The notes beneath the pieces are model-generated. The model searched no databases and had not been told where the DNA came from. It worked only from the letters and a program-made list of their open reading frames with translations. From positions 310,001 to 374,000 of the forward strand of contig JBPOEY010000002.1 of assembly GCA_051251645.1 (NCBI GenBank): a stretch of DNA of 64,000 bases, written 5' to 3'. The stretch's first letter is position 1, and every line of letters starts with the position of its first letter. Shown piece by piece: positions 16,924 to 26,422 of the stretch. A program made the position numbers and the translations under genes. The stretch is from Litorimonas sp051251645. GTDB lineage: Bacteria; Pseudomonadota; Alphaproteobacteria; Caulobacterales; Maricaulaceae.

Positions 16924-16995
16924 GCTTCAAAATAGCCTGACTGCGTTGCCTTTCGAGAAGGCGCTGCAACTTGTCCTGTCTATTTGGAGACTCAC

Positions 16996-18351
16996 ATGCC
17001 TTCCCGGCTTTATTTCGATTTAAATTTCAAAATTTGCTTGAGCGCAGCCTTGTTTGTAACAGCTAGCGCCACATTTCCGGCCTTTGCACAGTCGCTTGAT
17101 GCTGTCTCACTCGGAACGGTCTCATTAGATGAGACTCCAACGGGAACGCCAACCTTTCCGCCACCTGCGAATAGGTCATCGCTCAATCCGCTCGCCCCCC
17201 TGATAAGTTTTGAAGATATCGAACGGCGTTTGAGAGCCCATCCCCGTTTAAGCGCGCTCAGCTTTGAAGCCGAGGCTAGTCGTGAGCGCTCCGTATCAGC
17301 GCTTGCGCTTCCTGATCCTGTTATCTCGGTTCAGTTAAATAACTTCCCGTTATTTGACCCAAGTTTTACAGAATATCTCCCGACGAACAAGTCCGTCGGC
17401 TTTCGTCAGGCCCTTCCAAACGCGGCAAAACGACGTGCAAACTCCCGGATGCGTCTGACGGAAGTTTCGCAACGTGAGGAAGAGATAGAGCTGCAGTTTG
17501 CCCAGCTGCGTGGCCGAACCTTGGCTCTATTAATCGCTCGTGAGGGGATTAAACAACAATATGAGTATGCGCAATCTCGCGCTTTGAAATATGCTGAGCT
17601 TACAGATGTCATAGATCTCGAAATTAATTCCGGGCGCCCCCTAGTTTATCGGTTAGCGCAGATCGACATTGAGCAAAATGAAGTCGCAACAATACTCTCG
17701 GATCTTGATGGGCAGACGGCCCGTATCAATGCGGAGTTAACCGAGCTTGTTGGCGTTCTCCCCGAAACCGTCCTTCCCCCGACTCATGCTGAAATATGGT
17801 CGGGTGATGCCAGTGCTTTTTATAAAGTCCGGGTTGCGCAGAGCCGTGTGGATCAATCCCAAGCGGGCGTGAAACGCGCTGAGGCCAATTTCAAACCGGA
17901 TTGGGGGATCAATTTGACCTATCAACAACGTGAGGCTGGACGGAATGCGCCTTTTGGTGGGGATGATTGGGTCTCTGGCGGTGTAAGCTTCTCGATCCCG
18001 CTTTGGGCGGGTAAAAAACAAGAGCCGGACCTTAGAGCCGCGCAGGCGGAGCATAGTGCCGCTTTGGCACGGGTTACAGCGGTCTCCCGGCTCATGAAAT
18101 CAGAATGGACGCGGTGGGATACACGGCGCCTGAATGCACAAGAAAACATCGTTATATTGGACGCGAATATCCTCACGCTCGGAGAGCAGATCGACGCACA
18201 ACTGATTACTTACGAATCTGGTGACGGGGATTACGCGCCGATCCTCGATGCTGAAATCGCAATTTTAAATCTTCGCGCCCAGCGCATCGCGCAAACGGTC
18301 GCGCGCGACCAATCTATTGTAATGATGAATAGCCTGTTGGTGACACAATGA
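16996..18351 (+). CDS. cusC: CusC/TolC-family outer-membrane efflux protein
   Basis: A 451-residue outer-membrane channel of the TolC family with a signal peptide ending AFA-QS. The two-fold coiled-coil helix repeats are visible (about 70-250 and 265-450), with the PDWGINLTYQQR strand segment. I chose the ATG at 16996 with GGAG 6-9 nt upstream rather than an in-frame TTG at 16984. It forms the outer channel of the CusCBA pump; its stop overlaps the cusB start as ATGA. Confidence 0.9.
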   Translation: MPSRLYFDLNFKICLSAALFVTASATFPAFAQSLDAVSLGTVSLDETPTGTPTFPPPANRSSLNPLAPLISFEDIERRLRAHPRLSALSFEAEASRERSVSALALPDPVISVQLNNFPLFDPSFTEYLPTNKSVGFRQALPNAAKRRANSRMRLTEVSQREEEIELQFAQLRGRTLALLIAREGIKQQYEYAQSRALKYAELTDVIDLEINSGRPLVYRLAQIDIEQNEVATILSDLDGQTARINAELTELVGVLPETVLPPTHAEIWSGDASAFYKVRVAQSRVDQSQAGVKRAEANFKPDWGINLTYQQREAGRNAPFGGDDWVSGGVSFSIPLWAGKKQEPDLRAAQAEHSAALARVTAVSRLMKSEWTRWDTRRLNAQENIVILDANILTLGEQIDAQLITYESGDGDYAPILDAEIAILNLRAQRIAQTVARDQSIVMMNSLLVTQ

Positions 18352-20069
18352 CCCCTCTCAAAAAGACCCTTCTCCTCTCGAGCATTATTGTCCTCACGGC
18401 TTGTGCGGAAGATAAAATCGCCGGCAATGACGGTCATAATCATGCGGCTATGCAGGCCGGTCAACGCGCTGCGGCTCCGGAAGGCGATACGTTGGATCAG
18501 GCGTCACAATACACCTGTCCCATGCATCCTCATTATATCTCGGATGATCCGAATGGGACGTGCCCAATTTGTGGTATGGATCTTGTTCCGGTCCCACAAT
18601 CGGGGAGCGCGACGGGATCTGGCATCGTCGTGTCGTCCGACATGATCCAAACTATGGGTATTCGAACGACGACCGTGCGGAAGATCATTTGGGATGAAAA
18701 CCTTCGCGTTTTTGGCCGGGTTGAACCCAATGCGCGGTTAAGAACAAGCGTGGCGTCCCGGCTGGAGGGATGGGTCGACGAACTCATGGTTAGAGCCGAG
18801 GGTGATATTGTTCGGCGTGGTCAACGCCTCTACACAATTTATGCACCCGACCTCATCTCTGCTCAGAAGGACCTTCTGCTGTCATTGAGCATTGGCAATG
18901 AACGCCGCATCGCGTCCGTTAAGCAACGCCTTAAATCGCGCGGTATGCAAGATAGTCTTATCGACCGCATAACTGAAACCCGCGAACTCATTGAACGTGT
19001 GCCTGTCTATGCCGAAAGTGCCGGGACGGTGACAGAGATTAATGTGCGCGACGGAGATTATCTCAAGCCAGGCACGCCTTTGATGACCCTTCAGTCCTAT
19101 GATCAAGTTTGGATCATCGCGTCTGTACCGGAGTCAGATCTGCCCAAAATAAAGTTAGGCATGCAGGCGAAGCTGCGTTTTGATAGCGCGCCAAATAGCG
19201 CAGGCCTGGGCACAATCGACTATATCTATCCGACCCTAGACACGCGCACCCGAACGGCTGACGTTCGGTTGACGTTGGATAATTCGAATGGCGTTTTGCG
19301 GCCGGGGGCCTACGCCGATATTGCTTTTCTTTTGCAAGACCCTGTTGCCAGTGACGCGACTTTAAGCGTCCCAACGCGAGCCGTACTGCGTGATTCCCGC
19401 GGTTCCCACGTTATTCTATCTGTCGGCGAAGGGCGGTATATTAGCCGAAACGTTAGCGTGGGGCGGAGTGAAGCGGGGCGTACGGAAATTCTAGCCGGGC
19501 TCACTGAGGGCGAAACCATCGTCTCCAGTGGTCAGTTTATGTTGGATTCTGAAGCGAATCTCCAATCCGGGTTTTCAAGCGGCCTTGAGGAGGCCTTTGA
19601 TGAAAAAACACCTCTTGCCGCCCTTCCCGTTGATGCGTCAACGCTCGGCCAGATTGACCACATTGTTGATGCTGGCCTTTATTTCCATGAAGCTCTTATT
19701 GATGGCTATGATGTTGATCCATATTTTCTTGATCCGACAATAAAGCTTATCGAAGGACTAGAAGGCCGCTTTGGCGGCTCAAAACTCTCGTCGATATTGC
19801 AAGAGTCCCAAACGGTCCTCGTGCAAGCAAAATCGCAAACCGACCGCGACGGATTGAAGGACAGTCTGTCCCGTCTGATGCGGGCGTTAGAGCCGTGGCT
19901 GATCGACGGCAACCCCTCCCACTATCAGGCAAAAGGCCTTCGGTTCTTTAACGACACTGAGACGGGACAGCTCTGGCTACAAGAGGGCGGTCTTCCCGCT
20001 AATCCATACTCAAACGGTCAGGCAATCCTCATTGAATGGCCGGGTCTGTCTTTGAAGACACGGCCATGA
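18348..20069 (+). CDS. cusB: CusB periplasmic adaptor with N-terminal metal-binding and C-terminal DUF3347-like domain
   Basis: A 573-residue membrane fusion protein of a heavy-metal RND pump. It begins with a lipoprotein-type signal (LTAC19). A heavy-metal-binding domain with CPMH and CPICGMDLVP lies at about 55-81, followed by the barrel-sandwich/beta-barrel adaptor core (about 95-410). The last 140 residues carry a DUF3347-like domain with a late WLQEGG/NPY motif. The N-terminal domain is the same type as in the ATPase at 1378. Overlaps join it to cusC and cusA (ATGA at both ends). Confidence 0.9.
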   Translation: MTPLKKTLLLSSIIVLTACAEDKIAGNDGHNHAAMQAGQRAAAPEGDTLDQASQYTCPMHPHYISDDPNGTCPICGMDLVPVPQSGSATGSGIVVSSDMIQTMGIRTTTVRKIIWDENLRVFGRVEPNARLRTSVASRLEGWVDELMVRAEGDIVRRGQRLYTIYAPDLISAQKDLLLSLSIGNERRIASVKQRLKSRGMQDSLIDRITETRELIERVPVYAESAGTVTEINVRDGDYLKPGTPLMTLQSYDQVWIIASVPESDLPKIKLGMQAKLRFDSAPNSAGLGTIDYIYPTLDTRTRTADVRLTLDNSNGVLRPGAYADIAFLLQDPVASDATLSVPTRAVLRDSRGSHVILSVGEGRYISRNVSVGRSEAGRTEILAGLTEGETIVSSGQFMLDSEANLQSGFSSGLEEAFDEKTPLAALPVDASTLGQIDHIVDAGLYFHEALIDGYDVDPYFLDPTIKLIEGLEGRFGGSKLSSILQESQTVLVQAKSQTDRDGLKDSLSRLMRALEPWLIDGNPSHYQAKGLRFFNDTETGQLWLQEGGLPANPYSNGQAILIEWPGLSLKTRP

Positions 20070-23000
20070 GCGAGTTAGCTGGCAAGGACCCTGCCAAATC
20101 CCTCGTTGCAAAACTCATCGGCTGGTCCGTCTCAAACGCTCTGATCGTCGTCGTTATGGCTCTGGCGCTTGCCGTGGGCGGGTGGATGAGCCTTGTTCAG
20201 ACACCTTTGGATGCCGTCCCAGACCTAACCGATACGCAAGTCATCATTCGAACAGAATTTCCGGGTCAATCTCCGCAAATTGTCGAGGATCTTGTGACCT
20301 ACCCACTTTCCACGAGCCTCCTCGGGTTGCCAAAAACCAAGGATGTCCGCGGATCATCTATGTTTGGGACAAGCTTCGTCTATGTCATTTTCGAAGATGA
20401 TGTTGACTTATATTGGGCAAGATCCCGTGTTGTAGAGGCTCTATCCCGGGTCGGGTCCGCTCTACCTGAGAACGCTGTCCCGCAAATTGGCCCGGACGCC
20501 ACCGGCGTCGGTTGGGTATATCAATACGCGCTCGTTGATAAAACGGGCCAAACCGACCTCGCGGAATTGAGGTCGCTGCAGGATTGGTTTTTAAAGCTTG
20601 AACTGTCTGGCGTCGAAGGCGTGGCAGAGGTTGCATCCGTGGGCGGGTTTGTCCGCGAATACCAAATTTTGATTGATCCGAATTTGTTGCAATCCTTTAA
20701 TATCTCTCTGCCCCAACTCGCCCAATCCATCCGCTCATCAAGCCGCGAAGTGGGGGGGCGTGTTCTGGAACAAGGGGAGAGCGAGTTCATTATCCGCTCG
20801 TCCGGATATGTCGACGAACTCGCCGATCTTGAAAGCATTGTCGTAAAAGCGGAAAACGGAACGCCGGTTTTACTCTCCGATATTGCAAGGATCATTGAAG
20901 GTCCGGCATTACGGCGCGGCATCGTTGAATTAAACGGCGAAGGCGAGACCGTCGCAGGTATTATCGTCATGCGTGACGGAGAAAATGCGCTTGATGTCAT
21001 TAAACGTGTCGAAGCCAAATTAGAACAATTGCAATCGGGGCTACCCGAGGGCGTCGAAATTGTAACGGTTTATAACCGCGCGCCCTTGATCGAAGGAGCC
21101 GTGTCCTATCTTCAAGAGAAGTTGATCGAAGAAGGGATCGTGGTTGCGCTGGTGATCTTCATCTTCCTTTTGCATTTTCGGGCGGCCTTCGTGGCCGTTA
21201 TTACATTGCCGCTTGGCGTGTTGGGGGCGTTCGTTATCATGAACGGCCAAGGCGTTACAGCAAACATTATGTCTCTGGGCGGTATCGCGATTGCGGTGGG
21301 CGCAATGGTGGACGCTTCAATTGTGATGGTTGAGAACGGGGTTCGAAAACTCTCGGAGTTTGATGGAAAGCCGTCGCCACAGCAAAGACAGAAGATCCTT
21401 CTGGATGCTATGCAAGAGGTTGGCCCCGGGATTTTCTTCTCCCTCCTTATCATCGTTGTGTCTTTCTTCCCCGTCTTTGCACTCACCGGAGAGAGCTACC
21501 GACTATTCTCCCCGCTCGCTTTCACCAAATCTTACGCCATGGCGTTTGCCGCACTTCTGTCGGTGACGTTGATTCCAGTCTTAATGCTCTGGTTTCTACG
21601 CGGCAAAATGCGTCCTGAAACAGCCAACCCCGTCAATCGTTTTTTCATCACGCTCTACCGCCCGCTGTTGACGGGGGCGTTGCGCCTGAAATGGGTCACC
21701 TTGCTTGCCGCTCTTCTGGTCATGGGGAGTGTGGCCATTCCAGCGCAACGACTAGGCTCGGAGTTTATGCCTGCGCTCTATGAGGGCGAGCTGCTTTATA
21801 TGCCGACGACATTGCCCGGTGTTTCAGCCACGAAAATGCGAGAGATTTTAAGTCAGACAAACCGTTTGATAAAGACGGTGCCGGAAGTTGATAATGTGTT
21901 TGGTAAAGCCGGTCGGGCGGACACAGCGACGGACCCTGCCCCTCTCACAATGATTGAAACATGGGTTAGATTGAAACCGAAATCTGAGTGGCGTTATGGG
22001 ATGACGGCGGATGACATTATTGCCGAGCTCAATTCCAAGCTCCAGATGCCGGGTCTCGTCAATAGTTGGGGATATCCGATCAAGATCCGAATGGACATGG
22101 TCTCGACGGGCGTTCGGACACCGATTGGCATCAAAGTCACGGGCGACGATCTCTCTGAGATAGAGACAATCGCGAGAGAAATTGAAGACGTGGTCTCTAA
22201 TATTCCAGGAACTCGGTCTGCCTTTGCGGACCGTGTGCTCGGAGGCAAATACATTGAAATCCTACCGGATAGAGCCGAGCTGGCGCGACGCGATATTACA
22301 ATGGGCACGTTCCAGTCCGTCGTGCAGACAGCGCTGGGGGGTATGGCGCTTGCAGAGACGGTCCAAGGCCGCGAGCGATATAATATTATGCTGCGCTATG
22401 AGCGGGCTTTTCGGGAGTCGAGCGATGATCTTGAGAAGATTCTTGTGCCGACGCCGATAGGCGGACACATTCCGCTGCGCGATGTCGCGGCTGTTTCTTA
22501 TGTTGAAGGCCCTCCGATGATCAGGTCCGAAAATGCCCGTCTTACGGGTTGGGTGTTTGTCGATATCGCTGGACGTGACTTGGGGGGGTATGTCACCGAG
22601 GCCAAAGCTATTGTTGCCAATCAAGTTGATCTACCCCCCGGTTATGCAGTGGAGTGGTCCGGGCAATATGAGCAAATGGCGCGCGCCAATGAGCGTTTGA
22701 AGATTGCGATACCGGCATCAGCCGGCCTGATTTTCTTACTGCTCATGCTGCATTTCGGACGGTTGGACAGAACGCTAATAATCATGCTCTCGCTGCCCTT
22801 TGGGCTTATCGGCGGTTTGTGGGCGGTCTATTTTGCGGGATATAATCTATCGGTGGCCGTCGCGGTTGGCTTTATCGCTCTAGGCGGAATTGCCATTGAA
22901 ACGGCGGTGGTCATGTTGCTCTATATTGATCAACAGGTCCGGACGGATAAACCGTCACATCGAGGCGAATTGCTCGCCTCCGTCAAGCATGGGGCAATCC

Positions 23001-23248
23001 TCCGCGTTCGTCCCAAGCTTATGACCGTGACAACGGTATTGGCCGGCTTGGCACCAATTTTCTTAACCGATGGCCTTGGCACTGACGTGATGCGCCGCAT
23101 TGCTCTGCCAATGTTAGGGGGCATGTTATCGACAACCGTGCTGACACTCATCGTTATTCCCGTCGTCTACTTCGTTTGGGTCGGGCGGCAGCTTCCCCGC
23201 GAGCCGATCCGAACATCTATTGCTGAACCCAAAGAAGAACCAGCATGA
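20066..23248 (+). CDS. cusA: CusA-type Cu(I)/Ag(I) RND efflux pump
   Basis: A 1060-residue HME-RND proton-driven pump of the inner membrane that expels monovalent copper or silver through CusB and CusC. The three substrate methionines of CusA are conserved with identical spacing: M579 (LLYMP), M629 (APLTM) and M678 (RMDM), which argues for Cu(I)/Ag(I) rather than Zn/Co/Cd. Twelve helices and the AGRADTATDPAP signature are present. I chose the ATG at 20066, which overlaps the cusB stop; the open frame extends ten codons upstream inside cusB. Confidence 0.95.
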   Translation: MSELAGKDPAKSLVAKLIGWSVSNALIVVVMALALAVGGWMSLVQTPLDAVPDLTDTQVIIRTEFPGQSPQIVEDLVTYPLSTSLLGLPKTKDVRGSSMFGTSFVYVIFEDDVDLYWARSRVVEALSRVGSALPENAVPQIGPDATGVGWVYQYALVDKTGQTDLAELRSLQDWFLKLELSGVEGVAEVASVGGFVREYQILIDPNLLQSFNISLPQLAQSIRSSSREVGGRVLEQGESEFIIRSSGYVDELADLESIVVKAENGTPVLLSDIARIIEGPALRRGIVELNGEGETVAGIIVMRDGENALDVIKRVEAKLEQLQSGLPEGVEIVTVYNRAPLIEGAVSYLQEKLIEEGIVVALVIFIFLLHFRAAFVAVITLPLGVLGAFVIMNGQGVTANIMSLGGIAIAVGAMVDASIVMVENGVRKLSEFDGKPSPQQRQKILLDAMQEVGPGIFFSLLIIVVSFFPVFALTGESYRLFSPLAFTKSYAMAFAALLSVTLIPVLMLWFLRGKMRPETANPVNRFFITLYRPLLTGALRLKWVTLLAALLVMGSVAIPAQRLGSEFMPALYEGELLYMPTTLPGVSATKMREILSQTNRLIKTVPEVDNVFGKAGRADTATDPAPLTMIETWVRLKPKSEWRYGMTADDIIAELNSKLQMPGLVNSWGYPIKIRMDMVSTGVRTPIGIKVTGDDLSEIETIAREIEDVVSNIPGTRSAFADRVLGGKYIEILPDRAELARRDITMGTFQSVVQTALGGMALAETVQGRERYNIMLRYERAFRESSDDLEKILVPTPIGGHIPLRDVAAVSYVEGPPMIRSENARLTGWVFVDIAGRDLGGYVTEAKAIVANQVDLPPGYAVEWSGQYEQMARANERLKIAIPASAGLIFLLLMLHFGRLDRTLIIMLSLPFGLIGGLWAVYFAGYNLSVAVAVGFIALGGIAIETAVVMLLYIDQQVRTDKPSHRGELLASVKHGAILRVRPKLMTVTTVLAGLAPIFLTDGLGTDVMRRIALPMLGGMLSTTVLTLIVIPVVYFVWVGRQLPREPIRTSIAEPKEEPA

Positions 23249-23445
23249 CTTAGACATCCAAAGCCGTGTTTATTTCCATAGCCGCCGTAAGATAAGGGAT
23301 ACCAGATTACCGCTATCTGCGACACAGCCACACAAGAGGCCGATCGTCTCAAGGCCCATATGAACCATCGATAAAGTTTGACCGGAGTCTTCTCTAAGAG
23401 GGCCTATTCACAACCGGGTTGATTTTAAAAAAACCTTTCCCGGTA

Positions 23446-23468
23446 GGATGGACCAATATGGTCCATCC
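23446..23468. repeat. Perfect 23-bp palindrome upstream of csoR
   Basis: GGATGGACC and its exact complement flank AATAT. It lies 93 nt upstream of csoR in the 312-bp spacer after cusA, which otherwise holds no gene. No T run follows, so an operator is as likely as a terminator for the cus operon. Confidence 0.5.
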
Positions 23469-23560
23469 CAAGGCTTTATCAAACATAACGCATGACATCT
23501 TGAAAAACGACGCGGCGATGATCACCTAAAGGTCGCTCTAAGGTTTTTAGGAAGTAGAAT

Positions 23561-23824
23561 GTGTCGCAGAAAACGATAAACCGGCTAAAGCGGTCCGAAG
23601 GACAAGTCCGCGGTATCATCAAGATGCTTGAAGACGGGCGCTATTGCATTGATATTCTCAACCAGATGCAAGCCGTCAAAGCGGCTTTAGCCCGCGCTGA
23701 ATCTGAGCTTTTAAAAGAGCATGCAGCAACCTGTATTGAAACGGCCTTAGCGTCGGGTAACGTTGATGACCAAAGACAAAAAGTTGGCGAGCTTGTTGAT
23801 TTATTTGATAAATTGAAGCGATAA
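23561..23824 (+). CDS. csoR: CsoR-family copper-sensing repressor
   Basis: An 87-residue all-helical repressor of the CsoR/RcnR/FrmR family. The ligand set is C29, H54 and C58, whose spacing (25 and 4) equals the C-H-C Cu(I) triad of CsoR and differs from the nickel (RcnR) and formaldehyde (FrmR) fingerprints. Cu(I) binding would release it from DNA. The start is GTG at 23561 with AGGA upstream; an ATG two bases earlier is in another frame and stops after six codons. It is the only regulator in the copper island, so it probably controls the operons with CsoR-like dyads. Confidence 0.92.
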   Translation: MSQKTINRLKRSEGQVRGIIKMLEDGRYCIDILNQMQAVKAALARAESELLKEHAATCIETALASGNVDDQRQKVGELVDLFDKLKR

Positions 23825-23881
23825 CTCTCAAGCTATGCAGGTATAATCTTTTCAAATTATGATGTTGAGAAAGCGAGACGA

Positions 23882-26287
23882 ATGAAAAAATGGCTTTTCT
23901 CTCCCGCGGTCACAATTGCCGCCGGACTTTTCATGACAGCAAATGCGCAGGCTGAAGGCTACCGTCTACCGCCGAAGGAAATCGCTGATATTGTCCTTCG
24001 CGCCCCAGAGCCTAGCGTCAGCTTATCGCCGGATGGGAAAACACTTCTCTTGCTTGAACGGGAAAGCCTGCCCCCTGTATCAGAACTCGCAAAACCTATG
24101 GAACGGCTCGCAGGTCAACGACTGGATGTGGCAACTAACGATAATTTCAACCCGCGCAATTTTGTCGGCCTATCACTTCAGGACATCGAAAGCGGCGTGG
24201 TGCGGGACATCGCACTTCCTGTAAATGCCGATATCGCTGACCAAAATTGGTCCCCGGACGGACGTTATGTCGCCTTCACCAATACCACGACCAATGGGAT
24301 GTCACTGTGGGTGCTCGACACGCGAACGGCAGAAGCCCGTGAAGTTTTGAACCAAGGCATAAACCCGGTCTTTCATGAGCCCCGTTGGTTGCCGGATGGC
24401 GGGCTTCTGATCTTGGTGACCCCTAAAGATCGCGGCGCCAAGCCAGTCCCCCCACTCACCCCTACGGGCCCAGCTATTCAGGACGCAAAGGGCGGGCAGG
24501 ATGCTCAGACGCGAACATATCAGGACCTTCTCAAAAACCCCCATGATGCGGCGCTCTATAATTGGCTGGGGAAAAGCCAGCCTATGATCATTCGACCGGA
24601 TGGCAGTGACGCAAAATTAGTCGGTGAGCCTCGCATCTATGTGGATGCCAGCGCCTCTCCGGATGGCGATTATTTGCTCATGGAATGGATCCACGAGCCT
24701 TTTTCCTATCAGGTGCCGTGGTATCGATTCCCCAAAACAACGGCTGTCTCAACGATGGACGGTGATCTCCTGAAGGTAATCGTTCAACAGCCCTTGGCTG
24801 ACAACTTGCCTGTGCAAGGGGTCATCACGGGGCCCCGCAGAATTCAGTGGCATCCAACAGCGGACAGCACACTGATGTGGGCTGAGGCTCTCGATGGAGG
24901 TGATCCTCGCACAAAAACAAATGCACGGGACGCTATGATGACCTTGTCAGCTCCGTTTACTGACGAATCCACCCGTCTTCATGTTTTTGAGGACCGCTAT
25001 TCAGGCGTCATGGGAATTGACGGAACTGATGATGTCATCACATACGATTATGATCGGGATACGAGAGAGTTACGCACCTCCCTTCTCGATGTGACAGGGT
25101 CAAATACGCCACGGGTGATCGAGGTCCGAAATGTTCAGGATGCCTACGCCGATACAGGCGACCCAATTGAGGTTCTGAACGAGGCTGGATTCTCCGTCGC
25201 CCACGTCAATGAAGGAAAGTTATTCCTAACGGGTAATGGCGCGACACCGGACGGGGCCCGTCCGTTCCTGCGCAGCTTTGACCTTGAAACTTTTGAGACA
25301 GCAGAGCTCTGGCGGAATACGGGCGAGGAATATGAGTATGTTGTGGACCTTGCCGCAGCCGACGGCAGCGCATTTGTCACCTATTACGAAAACTCTAGCA
25401 CACCCGGGAATTACCGCTTTCACACCGCGGGTAAGGCAAGCTTCCTCACCAATTTTCCTGACCCACACCCGGAGTTGACGGGTATCAGCCGTGAGCTGAT
25501 AACCTATAAACGTGAAGATGGCGTTGAACTGTCGTCCACACTCTATCTCCCCCCATCCTATCAGGAGGGCGACACACTGCCGGTTGTTGTCTGGGCTTAT
25601 CCCCGTGAATTCAACAATGCCGCCACGGCCGGGCAAGTCCGGGATTCGAAATATCGCTTCACCCGGATCGGTCGCTATTCCCATCTTTTCTTCCTGACTC
25701 AAGGCTATGCTGTCATGGACCGGGCCGCCATGCCCGTGGTCGGCGCGGATCCCGAAACCGTGAATGACAGCTTTATTGAACAGGTCGTCGCCTCGGCTCA
25801 AGCCGCGGTTGACGAAAGCGTTGCGCGCGGCTTCGGGGATGGAGAGCGCGTCGGTGTCGGTGGGCATTCTTACGGCGCCTTTATGACTGCGCACCTTCTG
25901 GCCCAGAGTGACATTTTTCGCGCCGGGATCGCCCGGTCGGGGGCCTATAACCGAACACTCACCCCCTTCGGCTTTCAAGCTGAACGCCGGATTTTCTGGG
26001 ACACGCCGGAGACCTATTACAAGCTCTCCCCATTTATGGCGGCGAACATGATCAATGAGCCATTATTGCTAATCCACGGCGCGAAGGACAATAACTCCGG
26101 CACCTTTCCACAGCAATCGGAGCGAATGTTTGCGGCCATAAAAGGAACGGGCGGCACGACCCGGCTCGTCATGTTGCCGCACGAGAGCCATGGCTACCGA
26201 GGTCGAGAATCTGTGCTCCACACACTCGCCGAAATGGTCGACTGGTTCGACACTCATGTGAAAGACACAGCGACAGACGATAACTGA
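23882..26287 (+). CDS. Exported S9-family (prolyl oligopeptidase-like) peptidase
   Basis: An 801-residue serine peptidase with a signal peptide ending NAQA (about residue 25). The N-terminal two-thirds form a beta-propeller-type domain; the C-terminal alpha/beta hydrolase domain has GGHSYGAF with S663, D736 (GAKDNN) and H770 (ESHGYR). Such enzymes cleave short peptides in the periplasm or outside. It starts 57 nt after csoR, yet a functional link to copper is not evident. Confidence 0.9.
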   Translation: MKKWLFSPAVTIAAGLFMTANAQAEGYRLPPKEIADIVLRAPEPSVSLSPDGKTLLLLERESLPPVSELAKPMERLAGQRLDVATNDNFNPRNFVGLSLQDIESGVVRDIALPVNADIADQNWSPDGRYVAFTNTTTNGMSLWVLDTRTAEAREVLNQGINPVFHEPRWLPDGGLLILVTPKDRGAKPVPPLTPTGPAIQDAKGGQDAQTRTYQDLLKNPHDAALYNWLGKSQPMIIRPDGSDAKLVGEPRIYVDASASPDGDYLLMEWIHEPFSYQVPWYRFPKTTAVSTMDGDLLKVIVQQPLADNLPVQGVITGPRRIQWHPTADSTLMWAEALDGGDPRTKTNARDAMMTLSAPFTDESTRLHVFEDRYSGVMGIDGTDDVITYDYDRDTRELRTSLLDVTGSNTPRVIEVRNVQDAYADTGDPIEVLNEAGFSVAHVNEGKLFLTGNGATPDGARPFLRSFDLETFETAELWRNTGEEYEYVVDLAAADGSAFVTYYENSSTPGNYRFHTAGKASFLTNFPDPHPELTGISRELITYKREDGVELSSTLYLPPSYQEGDTLPVVVWAYPREFNNAATAGQVRDSKYRFTRIGRYSHLFFLTQGYAVMDRAAMPVVGADPETVNDSFIEQVVASAQAAVDESVARGFGDGERVGVGGHSYGAFMTAHLLAQSDIFRAGIARSGAYNRTLTPFGFQAERRIFWDTPETYYKLSPFMAANMINEPLLLIHGAKDNNSGTFPQQSERMFAAIKGTGGTTRLVMLPHESHGYRGRESVLHTLAEMVDWFDTHVKDTATDDN

Positions 26288-26422
26288 TCACATCTCGTCT
26301 GACGAAAATGTCATAGCCGTGGGGTCTATTTGACGGTCAGTTGACTAGAAATTTTTGGGAATCCATCTAACTCATTATACAGTTATTGCGCAGCCGACCC
26401 ATTCGAGATTGGAAATATACTT

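Noticed and set aside
1..23824. Copper island as a transposon or integrative element
   Set aside because: No transposase, integrase, tRNA target or flanking direct repeats are visible in the window, although clustering suggests it may be mobile on a larger scale.
25226..25978. 250-codon minus-strand frame inside the first S9 gene
   Set aside because: Antisense shadow of a well-supported catalytic domain; no recognisable protein features.
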